Position numbers and translations under genes: made by a program
In this document: positions 11,701-26,700 of the stretch, in pieces
Layout of the letters: each line of letters starts with the position of its first letter
Numbering within the stretch: the stretch's first letter is position 1
Assembly (NCBI RefSeq): GCF_963678975.1
Contig: NC_089274.1
Span: forward strand, 48,700,075-48,764,074
Direction of reading: 5' to 3'
Length of the DNA: 64,000 bases
DNA from: Dysidea avara
Taxonomy: Eukaryota; Porifera; Demospongiae; Dictyoceratida; Dysideidae
The notes under the pieces: model-generated
What the model was told of the DNA's origin: nothing
Database searches by the model: none
The model's input: the letters and a program-made list of their open reading frames with translations, nothing else

Positions 11701-14700
11701 GGACATTATTAACTGAAACTCCGAGCCCTTTTCTTCTTGACCTCTGTACAGTCATCTCACCATTATGCCAAACTATCATAGATATACTAACGGTTACCAG
11801 GATTGGAAACAGAAGTTGCGGTTACAGGTATCTGTGTTTTGCCTGACATAATATTTCACCTCATTGTACTATGCATGGCGTTTGGTAGGGTCCAGAATCA
11901 TTGCTGCAAGTTGAAAATACGGTGCCGTGTTGTTGTATCAATAGCATAGTGGAAGGAATTACGAGTCACCATACCGAATTTCAAAATGGCTTGTTGCTTT
12001 GTCTGGGCAACGCATGTACCAAAAAGGAAACCAAAACACAAAGTGAGTTTTGTCTTAAAACCTACCGAAAATTGGCAGTCTGCCAAATACAATTACACTA
12101 ATGCATAAAACACTTCTACAGCTTGTAATAGCTTGAATATGGCCTAACTTAAGCTTCACTAGTCATCTAGGGGTGTTCCAATGCAGCTTTACACTTAGTT
12201 ACGGGTGACATGGCCCGATACAACTACAGTTTCAACTCTGAGCGACGATATTAAAACACTGGCTATTTCTATACTCTAGTAATGCAATACTTTCACGAAA
12301 GTTCTGCTGTATGTACTGTACGAAGCATCTGCCACACTTGTAAGTAGAGAAGGCGAAACATGGATAACTTCAAAGAGATTTACCGCCCACTGCATAGTTT
12401 CAATATAAAATTATCACGTGTGCAACTTCTGTTTCCAATCCTGGTAAGAGCTATTATATTTATGAAACTATACACCAACTGATCAATGACAAATTATAAT
12501 AACTTTGTTGAGTGCTTCATTCCAACATAGCTTTACACTGCAACTTCATGATCAGACTGAAATGTTTACATTATTAATTCTAGCGATATATCCTTACAGC
12601 TATATAGCATCTGCCCTTAGGCCCCCTATTCCATTATTATAAACTTATGAACTATGAACACATCTACCTTATGAGAAAGAATTGCACTATAAATACTGTT
12701 GAATATGTTACTGATAGGAATTTAACACCTTCAGTGAAATCTTACTAGTTACCTTCTTGTTGGCAAGATGAAATACTTTCCTACCAGTAATTAGGTTATT
12801 ACTGGTCACCATATAGTTGTCTAGTTGCACCTTTGTGGCTTCCCTACCATATTTGGATATCCACTGTAGACAACTAATATTCATTAACATCACATGATCA
12901 TGGTATACCTGCTGTGAAGGTATTGCCATGGTAATGGCCATTTCTGGAATCATCACATAATCATTATCCCGGATCACATGATCCTTACACTTGACAACAG
13001 GCAATGTGATGTGACCTATCACATGATCATGATGTGCTATTATTAGAATAACATGTAACACCTTTCCTTAGTCCCCAGTCTAGGTAGAAGCTGGTGGTTG
13101 TGGTGGCAATTGGAGGCTGTTTACTATAGTCATCACCATGGTCACTGGAGAGTTTCTTGTTCACCGTATTCTAATAGATCACATGATATACTAGTGAAAG
13201 GGTTCATATGCACATACCATTCTAGCCAATGAGGCGTTGTTGTGTCTAGGAGGTGGAGTTGGTGAGGTACACTTTATAGGAAGTTGATCAGCAACAGCAG
13301 CAGACTCCAGTGGGAGGGGCTAACAACATAGTAACAGTAGCTAGGGATCACATGATTCTCACCTCATGGTTAATACAGTCATTGTAGTAGAGTTGGAGTA
13401 TACGATCAACCTGAATGTAAGATAAGCCATAACTGAATTGATATATATAATATATATATTATATATATGACAAGTCTCAGCTTGCGCTACACCTATAACA
13501 TGCAGAAGGGAGCCACACCCACCTGATATTGGTAGTTCACTCCCTTATTGATCTCACTTCTGATCAGTTCTACATCATCTGATGTCATTGTTCCTAACCA
13601 CATCACACATCACCATGGATACCACACCAGCAACATACCCACCTGATAAACAATACCGATGATATCGACCATGTCCAGCCGTGGACAAGTGTTGTAGACA
13701 TCTTGCAACTGTGTCCTCATCTCCATAGCGACCATAAGCAAGTGTGGGTGTAGGAGAATCTCCATAGAATGTGATGTGAAGCCGTACATGTGTACCGCCA
13801 ATACACTGCTCAACATAAGAATGTAGTTCACACTGTGAAGAAGTGACAGTGTGATAATCAGGACACCTTGACAATCAGGACACCTTGACCATCAGGACAC
13901 TATTGGGTGGTCCCAAGGTGTCCATATTATTTCACAGGCTCCACTGCCTAATTTACATTGTGGATGCTGTAAAATCAAGACACACGGTAGTGTGTCATGC
14001 AGTCCAAGAAGCCGGCGCGCAACACCGTGAGTATATTGACAGGAAGAAAGAAAATGCGATTTTAGCACCTCCGTAACTCTGTGCTGCCTTTACGAAACAT
14101 GACGAATTTTGCTGTGGACACACCCGCCAACTTCAGTACTCCACATACCAAATTTGAGCAAAATCGCTTCAAGCGTTCCCGAAATATGTGACTTCAAAAA
14201 TTGGCTTAGTTTCTTTGTTTTTTTCTTTTTCTTCATCTTTTCGTAAACTTATAAAAACCGCCATAAAACGTGAACTCCATATCTGATTGCCTTAAAATTT
14301 GGCACACAGAAGGGGGCATAAAGGTGCATCTTAGTACCAAGTTTGGCTGGAATACGATAAACAGGCATTAGCAATTATTCACAAAAAAATAACACCAATA
14401 TGTTGTCATGCCTTTATGGGAAGAAGCTGAAAATCAGTGGGTGAATAGGTTAACTATTGAACCTCAACCCTTTTGTGGTTTGAAAGAAATTGAGCTAAAA
14501 ACCAGGAAGATACAACAATAAAACTAACAGTGTGTAACAATTATGCAATCGAGATTAGCTAATAAACAACAACTACTTGCCACGCCTACCAGAAAAACCA
14601 CTTAGAGCACTGCTTTGAAAATTGCTGTACAGATGGAGTAATCATCTTAGAAAGGCTCTTCAATGGTGTAGAAGAATCATACTTAAAGCCACGGAGTTAT

Positions 14701-17700
14701 AACATGAAACCCAACTTGGTGTAGCAAGTGAGAGATCGAGATACTCTAATAGAGCAGTCATCCTAATAGAGCAGTCACCCTGAAGAGAATTCAAGAGATC
14801 AGCTAGAAACAAGTAACCTGTATAGAGATCAACTAGAAACAAATCACCCTGTAGAGAGATCAGCTAGAAGAAGTTACCTTGTAGAGAGTTCTGCTATGAA
14901 AAGATCACCCTGTAGAGAATTCAGCTACAAGAAGTCACATTGTAGAGAGTTCAGCTACACCATGTAGAGAGTTCAGCTACAGACAAATCGCCCTGTAGAG
15001 AGATCTGCTAGAAGAAGTTACTTTGTAGAGAATTCAGCTAGGAAGAAACCATCATGTAGAGAGTTCAGCTGGCAACAAATCACCCTGTAGAGAGTTCAAC
15101 TACAAACATAACCCTGCAGAGAGTTCAGCATCACCCTGTAGAAAGAATCCTGTAGAAAGAATCCTGTAGAAAGAATCCTGTAGAGAGAATCCTGTAGAGA
15201 GTTCATCTACAAGCAAATCACCCTGTAGAGACTTCAGTTACATTTCAAGCCACCCAGTAGAGAGATCAACTGCAAACAAGTTATCCATAGGGAATAACTG
15301 ACATGTAATAAATGTATATTATATATAATTTTGTACATTTACTGATAACATCAGAAATAGTTAAAGTATTTAAAATCTACTTCATATTTTTCTTCTTCCT
15401 GTGGTAAAGAAAAAAAGATAGGTTAAAAAAGCCCCAAAGCTGGCCGGCCATAGGCCGGCTTTGGGGTATACAATACAAAAAGAAGTGAAATCTAATCCAA
15501 AACAGCCAAGCTGTAAAAAAGTGTGCGGCCCTCAAAAAGGCTATGGTGAAAAATACGTGAAATCCAAGGTGGCGGCCAAGAAATGGCTGTGATGGTAGGT
15601 TAATGGTAAAAATTTTTAAATGACAATTCAGGTGAATTTTGTGCCAAGACCAAGCGGCACCAAGACCAAGCGGCACCAAATTCAGTCGTTATTAAAATTT
15701 TTACCATTAACCTACCATCACAGTCATTTCTTGGCCGCCACCTTGGATTTCACATCTTTTTCACCATAGCCTTTTTGAGGGCTGCACTCTTTTTTACAGC
15801 TTGGCTGTTTTGGATTAGATATGGATATCTTGGGAGTCGGGACCAACCAACAGTATTCTTTTTTATGTACTAAAGGGACCTTAATTAAGTGTCTGGATTA
15901 CACAGGCTACTTCACAAGTACACCACTATTCATGATCACTATACTCACCATGTCTTGGTCAGGTTGGTTGCCCATGATGAGGTATATGCCTGAAGGGGGT
16001 GTGGTGGGTGTGCGTCATGTTGACATGGTACAGGTACAGCACTAACCTAGCAATGTGTTATCATCATCCTCATCACTGTTGTAAAGGTGATGTTGAAGGA
16101 CACCCTTCAACGATGACATCACATTACATGTACCCTCACACTTCAGCATAGCAACCCACCTAGCAACAGGATAGTGAGCTAAGTAACACAGCTAACAATC
16201 CAACACACACATATCACTACAACTAAACAATGTAGAACTCTTATAGCAAACTATACAGTATTGATGAAGAAATTGGACATCAGCAATAGCTATTGTTGAA
16301 TCAGCACCAAAAATGTGCCAAGACATTTGACAGTTTATTATACAAAGAAATTGAAATATTATCTGGTGAGATTACATACTTGCAGCAACTGGTACCATTC
16401 TGTGAGTATGAAAATACAATACAGTAAAACCACAAAAGACAAACACCATTAGGGAATTAATTTTATATTTTTCCTTTGTAAAGGGGTGTCCTCAGTTAAG
16501 AGGTGTCCTCAGTTAAGGGGTGTCCTCAGTTAAGAGGTGTACAAACTACTTATACTGTAAATTAGGGAGCTAGATAGACGTCCTCTATCAAGAGGTTGTC
16601 CAGAATTTAGGGGTGTCCTATAAGAGGGGTTCCACTGTACTATGCTAGCTTGTATTTCACCATTTGTATATAGACAACACTAGAATTAGGCAATCTAATC
16701 AAAAACAGCCAAGCTGTAAAAAAAGGAGTGCGGCCCTTGAAAAGGCTATGGTGAAAAAAGATGTGGGTCAATTGGCACAAAATTCACCTGAATTGTCGTT
16801 ATTAAAATTTTTACCATTAACCTACCATCACAGCCATTTCTTGGCCGCCACCTTGGATTTCACATCTTTTTTCACCATAGCCTTTTTGAGGGCTGCACTC
16901 CTTTTTTTTACAGCTTGGCTGTTTTTGATTAGATTTCACTTCTTTTTGTATTTGTATACCCCAAAGCCAGCTTTGGGGCTTTTTAACCTATATATTTTTT
17001 CTTTACCACAGGAAAAAGAAAAAGATGAAGCAGATTTTATAAATACTTTAACTTATTCTGATTTTATCAGTAAATGTACAAATTATATATATAATGCATA
17101 TATCAAGAGTTCATAATATAAAAAGAGAGCATATATTTATTACATGTCAATTAATCCCCACAGGATAATTTGCAGCTGATCTCTCTACTGGGTGACTTGA
17201 AATGTAGCTGAACTCTCTACAGGGTGATCTGCTTGTACGTAGATGAACTCTTTACAGGATTCTCTCTACAGGGTGACTTGACTCTAGCTGAACTCTCTGC
17301 AGGGTTATCTGTTTGTAGTTGAATTCTCTACAGGGTGATTTGTTTGCAGCTGAACTCTCTCTACAAGGTAACTTCTTCTAGCTGAACTCTCTACAGGGTG
17401 ACTTGTTTCTAGCTGGTCTCTCTCTACAGGGCGATTTGTTTGTAGCTGAATTCTCTACAGGGTGATGTGTTTGCAGCTGAACTCTCTACATGGTGGTTGC
17501 TTTGTAGCTGAACTCTCTAAAAGGTGACTTCTTCTAGCTGAACTCTCTACAGGGTGATCTTTTCATAGCTGAACTCTCTACAGGATGATTTGTTTGCAGC
17601 TGAACTCTCTACATGATGATTTCTTTGTAGCTGAACTCTCTACAGGGTGATTTGTTTGTAGCTGAAATCCCTACAAGGTAACTTCTTCTAGCTGATCTTT

Positions 17701-20700
17701 CTACAGGGTGATTTGTTTGTAGCTGAATTCTCTACAGGGCAATTTGTTTGCTGCTGAACTCTCTACATGGTAGTTTCTTTGTAGCTGAACTCTCTACAAT
17801 GTGACTTCTTCTAGCTGAACTCTCTACAGGGTGACTTGTTTCTAGCTGAACTCTCTACAGGGGATTTGTTTGCAGCTGAACTCTCTACATGGTGGTTTCT
17901 TTATAGCTGAACTCTCTACAAGGTGACTTCTTCTAGCTGATCTCTCTACAGGGTGATTTGTTTGTAGCTAAACTCTCTACAGGGTGATTTGTTTGTAGCT
18001 GAACTCTCTACAGGGTGATTTGTTTGTAGCTGAACTCTCTACAAGGTGAATTCTTCTAGCTGATCTCTCTACAGGGTGATTTGCTTCTAACTGAACTCTC
18101 AACAGGGTGACTTGTTTCCAGCTGAACTCTCTACAGGGGATTTGTTTGCAGCTGAACTCTCTACATGGTGGTTTCTTTATAGCTGAACTCTCTACAAGAT
18201 GACTTCTTCTAGCTGATCTCTCTACAGGGTGATTTGTTTGTAGCTGATCTCTCTACAGGGTGATTTGTTTGTAGCCGAACTCTCTACAGGGTGATTTGTT
18301 TGCAGCTGAACTCTCTACATGGTGGTTTCTTTGTAGCTGAACTCTCTACAAGGTAATTTCTTCTAGGTGAACTCTCTACAGGGTGACTTGTTTCTAGCTG
18401 ATCTCTCTACAGGGTGATCTGTTCATAGCTGAACTCCCTACAAGGTAACTTCTTCTAGCTGATCTTTTTACAGGGTGATTTGTTTGTAGCTGAGTTCTCT
18501 ACAGGGTGATTTGTTTGCAGCTGAACTCTCTACATGGTAGTTTCTTTGTAACTGAACTCTCTAAAATGTGACTTCTTCTAGCTGAACTCTCTGCAGGGTG
18601 ACTTGTTTCTAGCTGATCTCTCTACGGGTGACTTGTTTCTAGCTGAACTCTCTGCAAGGGATTTGTTTGCAGCTGAACTCTCTACATGGTGGTTTCTTTA
18701 TAGCTGAACTCTCTACAAGGTGACTTCTTCTAGCTGATCTCTCTACAGGGTGATTTGTTTGTAGCTGAACTCTCTACAGGTGATTTGTTTGTAGCTGAAC
18801 TTTCTACAAGGTGATACTTCTAGCTGATCTCTCTACAGGATGACTTGTTTCTAACTGAACTCTCAACAGGGTGATCTGTTCATAGCTGAACTTTCTACTG
18901 GGTGATTTGTTTGCAGCTGAACTCTCTAAATGGTGGTTTCTTTGTAGCTGAACTCTCTAAAATGTGACTTCTTCTAGCTGAACTCTCTGCAGGGTGACTT
19001 GTTTCTAGCTGATCTCTCTACAGGGTGATCTGTTCATAGCTGAACTCCCTACAAGGTAACTTCTTCTAGCTGATCTTTTTACAGGGTGATTTGTTTGTAG
19101 CTGAGTTCTCTACAGGGTGATTTGTTTGCAGCTGAACTCTCTACATGGTAGTTTCTTTGTAACTGAACTCTCTAAAATGTGACTTCTTCTAGCTGAACTC
19201 TCTGCAGGGTGACTTGTTTCTAGCTGATCTCTCTACGGGTGACTTGTTTCTAGCTGAACTCTCTGCAAGGGATTTGTTTGCAGCTGAACTCTCTACATGG
19301 TGGTTTCTTTATAGCTGAACTCTCTACAAGGTGACTTCTTCTAGCTGATCTCTCTACAGGGTGATTTGTTTGTAGCTGAACTCTCTACAGGTGATTTGTT
19401 TGTAGCTGAACTCTCTACAGGGTGATTTGTTTGTAGCTGAACTCTCTACAAGGTGAATTCTTCTAGCTGATCTCTCTACAGGGTGATTTGCTTCTAACTG
19501 AACTCTCAACAGGGTGACTTGTTTCCAGCTGAACTCTCTACAGGGGATTTGTTTGCAGCTGAACTCTCTACATGGTGGTTTCTTTATAGCTGAACTCTCT
19601 ACAAGATGACTTCTTCTAGCTGATCTCTCTACAGGGTGATTTGTTTGTAGCTGATCTCTCTACAGGGTGATTTGTTTGTAGCCGAACTCTCTACAGGGTG
19701 ATTTGTTTGCAGCTGAACTCTCTACATGGTGGTTTCTTTGTAGCTGAACTCTCTACAAGGTAATTTCTTCTAGGTGAACTCTCTACAGGGTGACTTGTTT
19801 CTAGCTGATCTCTCTACAGGGTGATCTGTTCATAGCTGAACTCCCTACAAGGTAACTTCTTCTAGCTGATCTTTTTACAGGGTGATTTGTTTGTAGCTGA
19901 GTTCTCTACAGGGTGATTTGTTTGCAGCTGAACTCTCTACATGGTAGTTTCTTTGTAACTGAACTCTCTAAAATGTGACTTCTTCTAGCTGAACTCTCTG
20001 CAGGGTGACTTGTTTCTAGCTGATCTCTCTACGGGTGACTTGTTTCTAGCTGAACTCTCTGCAAGGGATTTGTTTGCAGCTGAACTCTCTACATGGTGGT
20101 TTCTTTATAGCTGAACTCTCTACAAGGTGACTTCTTCTAGCTGATCTCTCTACAGGGTGATTTGTTTGTAGCTGAACTCTCTACAGGTGATTTGTTTGTA
20201 GCTGAACTTTCTACAAGGTGATACTTCTAGCTGATCTCTCTACAGGATGACTTGTTTCTAACTGAACTCTCAACAGGGTGATCTGTTCATAGCTGAACTT
20301 TCTACTGGGTGATTTGTTTGCAGCTGAACTCTCTACATGGTGGTTTCTTTGTAGCTGAACTCTCTACAAGGTAACTTCTTCTAGCTGATCTTTTTACAGG
20401 GCATGTTTGTTTGTAGCTGAGTTCCCTACAGGGTGATTTGTTTGCAGCTGAACTCTCTACATGATGGTTTCTTTGTAGCTGAACTCTCTACAAGGTGACT
20501 TGTTTCTAGATGAACTCTCTACAGAGTGACTTGCATGTAGCTGAATTGTCTATCAGATTAACTGTTTGTAGCTGAATTCCATACAGAATATCCTGCAATG
20601 TAATATAATTCTGTAATGTAGTAAGTTATAAATGTAGCTGAATGCTCTATTAGGGTGACTGTTCTATTAGATTATCTCGATCTCGCATTTGCTACACGTA

Positions 20701-23700
20701 GTTTCCTTTCGAATCATAACTCAGTGGTTTGTAATCCGATTCTTCTGTACTACTGCAAGGACTTTTTATGATGATTATTCCAGCTACATACGGATTTTCA
20801 GCTCATTGCTCTAAGTGGTTTGCCTGGTAGATGTGAAAATTAATAGTTTTTTTATTCATAAAAATCGATCGCGTAATTTTGATACAGGTTGGGTTTTGCG
20901 TCACATCTCCATGGTCTTTATCTCAATTCCTTTCAAACCACAAAAGGCACTCCTACGATGGTTACTCCATCTACATATCAATTTTCAACTCATTCCTCCA
21001 AGGGGTTTACCCTGTAGGCGTGACAGACCTTCGACCTTATTTTACGCACATAATCGGTCATAACTCCGTGTATGTTCATCGGATTCCTACCAAAGTTGGT
21101 ACTGAGATCCGCCTTAATGAGCCCTTCAAGTGTGCCAAATTTCAGCCCTATCCGAGTATGCATTCATGTTTTATGTAAATATTTTAATAACGACAATTCA
21201 GGTGAATTTGGTGCCATTTGGTCTTGGCACAAAATTCACCTGAATTGTCATTATTAAAATTTTTACCATTAACCTACCATCACAGCCATTTCTTGGCTGC
21301 CACCTTGGATTTCACATCTTTTTTCACCATAGCCTGTCTGAGGGCCGCACTTTTTTTACAGCTTGGCTGTTTTGGATTAGATTTCACTTCTTTTTGTATT
21401 TGTATACCCCAAAGCCGGCCTATGGCCGGCTTTAGGGCTTTTTTTAACCTATCATTTTTTCTTTACCACAGGAAGAAGAAAAGATGAAGCAGGGTGATTT
21501 CTTTGTAGCTGACCTCTCTACAAGGTTATCCTTCTAGCTGATCTCTCTACCGGATGACTTGTTTGTAGCTGAACTCTCTACAGGGTGATTTGTTTGTAGC
21601 TGAACTCTCTACAAGGTAGTTTCTTTGTAGCTGAACTATCTACAATGTAACTCCTTCTAGCTGAACTCTCTACAGGGTGACTTGTTTCTAGCTGATCTCT
21701 CCACAGGGTGACTTGTTTCTAGCTGAACTCTCTACAGGGTGATTTGTTTGTAGCTGAACTCTCTACAAGGTAACTTCTTCTAGCTGATCTTTCTACAGGG
21801 TGATTTGTCGTAGCTGAATTCTCTACAGGGTGACTTGTTTCTAGCTGATCTCTGTACAGAGTGACTTGTTCCTAGCTGAACTCTCTACAGGTGATTTGTT
21901 TGCAGCTGAACTCTCTTACATGGTGGTTTCTTTGTAGCTGAACTCTCTACAAGGTGACTTCTTCTAGCTGATCTCTACAAGATGACTTGTTTCTAACTGA
22001 ACTCTCTACAGTGTGATCTGTTCATAGCGGAACTTTCTACTGGGTGATTTGTTTGCAGCTGAACTCTTTGCATGATTGTTTCTTTGTAACTGAACTCTCT
22101 ACAAGGTAACTTCTTCTAGCTGATCTCTCTACAGGGCAATTTGTTTGAGCTGAACTCTCTACATGATGGTTTCTTTGTAGCTGAACTCTCTATTTGGTAC
22201 CTTCTTCTGGCTGATCTGACTACAGGGTGACTTGTTTGTAGCTGAATTCCCTACAGAATAACTTGCAATGTAATATAATTGAGTAAATTATAAATGCAGC
22301 TGAATGCTTTATTAGGGTGACTGTTCTATTAGAGTATCTCGACCTCGCATTTGCTACACGTAGTTGCTTTTCGAATCATAACTCAGTGGTTTGTAATCCA
22401 ATTCTTCTGTACTACTGCAAGGACTTTCTATGATGATTATTCCAGCTACATACTGATTTTCAGCTCGTTGCTCTAAGCGGTTTGCCTGGTAGACACGAAA
22501 ACTAATAGTTTTTTTATTCATAAAAATCGATCGCGTAATTGTGACACAGGTTGGGTTTTGTGTCATATCTCCATGGTCTTTATCCCGATTCTTTTCAAAT
22601 CACAAAAAGGCACTCCTACGATGGTTGCTCCATCTACATATCAATTTTCAACTGATTCCTCAAAGGAGTTTACCCTGTAGGCGTGACAGACCTTCGACCT
22701 TATTTTACGCAAATAATCGGTCATAACTCCGTGAATGTTCATCGGATTCCTACCAAAGTTGGTACAGAGATCCGCCTTAATGAGCCCTTTAAGTGTGCCA
22801 AATTCAGCCCGATCCGAGCACGCATTCGTGTTTTATGGCGGATTTTGCGAAGTGTGCGAAATGAAGTAGAAGAAAAAAACGAAGAAATTAAAACGAAATT
22901 TTGTTCGCTCGTATCTCGGAAATGGCTGGAGCGATTTTCTTCAAATTTGGTGTGTAGACTCCCCTAGCTGGCCAGCACCTCTCTAGCAAATTTGGTTCCA
23001 ATCGGATAAGGGATCACAGAGCTACATAGGTGTGAAAATTGCGTTTTCTTTCTTCCTGTTAATATAATCACGGGTGGCACGCCAGCTTCTTGGGCCGCAC
23101 AACACACTACCGTGTGTCTTGATATTTCAATAATTGCCAATATTGCCTAATCAAATTTCCTGCAATACAATTACTGCACATATTCAGCCTTCATGATATT
23201 ATTACATAGATAATGTTTGTTGTATTTTGCAATAATTATTATTACACTATCATCTAATTTGTGTCTATTCTGGGCCTCATATTTGATACAGTTTGTGTAT
23301 ACTAATGCTAACTGTGTCTGTAGAGTGTGTGCCCTCTGTGTCTTGTCTTTCCTTTCATCTTCTAGTCATTGTCTTATCCATGCAATGAAGTGAGGCATTA
23401 ATTTTCTCCGTCAACACTTTGCATATTTAGATGCCACAAACTAGTTTAAAGCACTTATTACACTCAGTACAGTAGACACCTGTAACTTTATGATAGATTC
23501 AAGACTGTGCCCATTAAAGATTTTAGTTGATTAATAACGATCGAGCATGGAGACCACACCTCATAACAATCTATTACTCATCATGATGACCACACACCCT
23601 TATTATTAGTCCAATTGTATGTATTCATTATGCTAGTACAGTGAAAATATGAAATAGTGACACACCTCTGGTAGGTGAAAGGCTGACTTGAGATACTCTA

Positions 23701-26700
23701 ATACAGCAGCCATCCTAATAGAACAGTCACAAGTGTATAGTGTATAGCTGTATGTTATAAAAAAAAAACTAGCATAAAAATGAAGTAGGAATCCAAGTGA
23801 TAAAAGTACTGAAATACATTATGAATGATGGGATGGTATCATAGCATAGCTTGGATGGTATCATAGCATAGCTTGGTGGAAAAATTCCTACATTGGCATT
23901 GGGATTTTCCCACCAAGTTATACTGTTGCAGTGAGTGACGATAATAAACTTTTTGTTGTACAGTGCTGATTGTCATTTGTAGAGTAGTTTATCAACACTT
24001 AATACAGTACTGCATATGGAAAAACATGGCACGATTGATCACATGCGTAACATTTTAAGTCATCATCACACCTGGAACTTTGCTCACCTGCCCTTAATGA
24101 ACGTAAATGGAAGGGGCTACTATAAGATTCTCAAACATCTCTGACATTTCAGAGTCATTTAGATATCCCAGTGGTGGTACATCACTTACATCATATGTGT
24201 CAGTTAGTTTACATGTATTCAGCCATTCACCTCTTAAAACAAGCTGAGCGTAAGTCAATTGGGTATTTAGCCTTTAGCTGTTCTCTAGTGAGATTACACT
24301 TTTTGTGGAATTCGTCTGCATACTAAGTATCACTCAAACCCTTCTACAAAGGACACCAATATGGCAGGTGCATGAATTAGACTACATTATCACGCTTGCA
24401 TACTAACTCCACCTTATCAGTCATTAAGTCAAGTCACCAAGTAAAGTCATAAAGTCTAAGTCCTTGAAATTAGGTTAGGTAATCCTAAGGCTGCAGCACA
24501 TGTTGCTGTAGACCTTCAGTGCTGGTCACTGTAAAACTTTAATAACAATAAGATATCGTTATGTATACAGAAATTAATAGTGTAACTAATGGCATGTAAG
24601 AAATGCACAGGTATCAGTCACAACAATCTATCACCTTACTTGAATGCATAACATGTGAAACTCCTGCACCGTACCAGTGCTATAGGGCAGTGTATACTGA
24701 TGTTACATGCTACAAATACATAGTCAGGAAGTCAAATGTCATGTAGACTCTGAAATGGTACCATTACTTGTATGACAGTTCTGCATTTATAGTTTGCAGC
24801 TTGTGGTAAACATGTGGGATAGTACAAGGCTTAGCTAACTACACACAGCTCATATTCTTTAAAAGCGAGTATGCATAGTTACATGAATGGCACTGATATT
24901 AACGTGGAGATGGCTCTGCACATTTAGCACGTAACATACACAGTACGGCAAGTGCTGCACTGTGAAGCAGGTACAAATGCTACAATGGTATGTACAAATT
25001 CATGTCTTTTGTTGCCAATATTTTAAATGTCATCAAATGATGTTACATACACAGCGTGCATAATAGGACAGGTACTACTAGCGCCATTTGTACCTGTATG
25101 GTAAACACTATAGGTATACCCAATTTACTACAGTTTAATTCTGAACATTATTTGTGTAACATTCTTTTCTAAATGTGTGCCTTGAAACACAATTACACAA
25201 TCTATATGGTTGAAGTACAGACAAGTGATGTACTTGACTTTCCAATGCTATGTAGGAATTTTAGTCACAAGATAGCTATAACTTAGTGTAAAGTGCATGA
25301 CATTGTAATCAGTCCTGCACCTTAGGGTATGTACCAGTCTAGTATTAGATATTTCAATTGGAATCTTTCTTCACTGTTACTGAAGCAATTAAAACACGTA
25401 AAATTATTTATGTAACACATGTTTTTTACCCAATGTATTTCAATGGCATTTATCTCAAAAACACAACTACGCAAATAAGTTGAGTTTTCGTTCAGCAGGC
25501 CACATATCGTAACACATTTTTTCAGTATCACCTATCCCTACATATATGTTACACTCAAGCCACACTGAAACAAGACCACATAATACAAGTCAAGTGGCTA
25601 ATAACTGAACAAACATAATAACTCACATCCAAGCCTCACTCAAGTTGGTAGGAGTTGGTTCAACAAGACAATTCTTCCACAAGTCACAATTACTGTTGAA
25701 GCTATACCAACACACTAATAGTATTGACACACAGACACACGAACAGCAGACCTTGCCATATTAAAGTAATTTACTAAAGGCAGTTGGTCCTGTATCAACA
25801 CCTTCAGGTCTTGTTGTAATTTGGTAATATGACTAGCGATAGGAGCTGATGTGTCCACCATTATCAGCACCCTATAGAGCATGTTGGAATTATCAATATC
25901 CTAAGTGTGTGTTCTATTAGAGTATTTTAGTAGTGTAACAAGAGAGAAGTTAATCAAGGGTCATAACAACATTTTGTTGATATCACAAGATGGATAATAA
26001 AGCATTCCTCTGGTGTGGGTATTATCAGTGTACCACTATGTGTTAGAGAATGTAGGTGTAGTTATTAGCACTATGACGTAGTAACTTTGTTTTACCTCTT
26101 TTCAGCCAATAATCCAAACATTCTTCTACTTCCTGTAGTAATGTAGTCAATTCTCCTTTCCATGTCAACCATAAACTGGTCCATCCTGGTCTGTAGGGAG
26201 GAAGGATAGTCACTCCTTCCCTAACTAATGCACACTACACCTGGTAGTAACACAACAGTGGAAAGTCCACGTGAAGTTTCCTCATCCTTCCATCAGGAAA
26301 TGGGAACATGATACTAGCCTGCAGCCCGGGAAGAATGAGTGTCATATTAGAGTATTAGGGGACTGATGTACAGGTGAGTGTTCTATTAGAGATTTAACAA
26401 GAGGATACTGAGACTAAGCCACAAGGTGGCCTGTGTAATGTAGCCACCTGTTTAGTATGGTCAACACTCTAAACCAGCCAACCAAGAACTTGTAAAACTG
26501 TATAATTTTTGTGACCTAGCCACTTGTGATACAGTCACTGTGTAATAAGGTCACCAAATCACTAAGGTGTACTTCATGTACAAAGTGATCATAACCAGCC
26601 ACTGCTAATATGACATCAGATGAGCTCACATTGTTCACTAGCGATGTCACAGTTTTGTGTAGGACGGGCACATAACTGGTATGAGGGATGATCGCATCTG

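Noticed and set aside
11898-12101. Overlapping 64-66-codon frames on both strands
   Set aside because: Both are within the TA-flanked MITE and have no recognisable features.
17160-20630. Regular repeats resembling a CRISPR array
   Set aside because: Units are contiguous ~30-bp variants without unique spacers, the DNA is eukaryotic with spliced genes, and no cas-like gene is present.
15377-21487. Recurrent hydrophobic frames with LDFTSFFTIAFLRAA (15377-15679, 16664-17116, 21218-21487)
   Set aside because: They lie in the palindromic head module of family S, appear on both strands of inverted copies, and have no start or family features. Sequence conservation is that of the repeat DNA.
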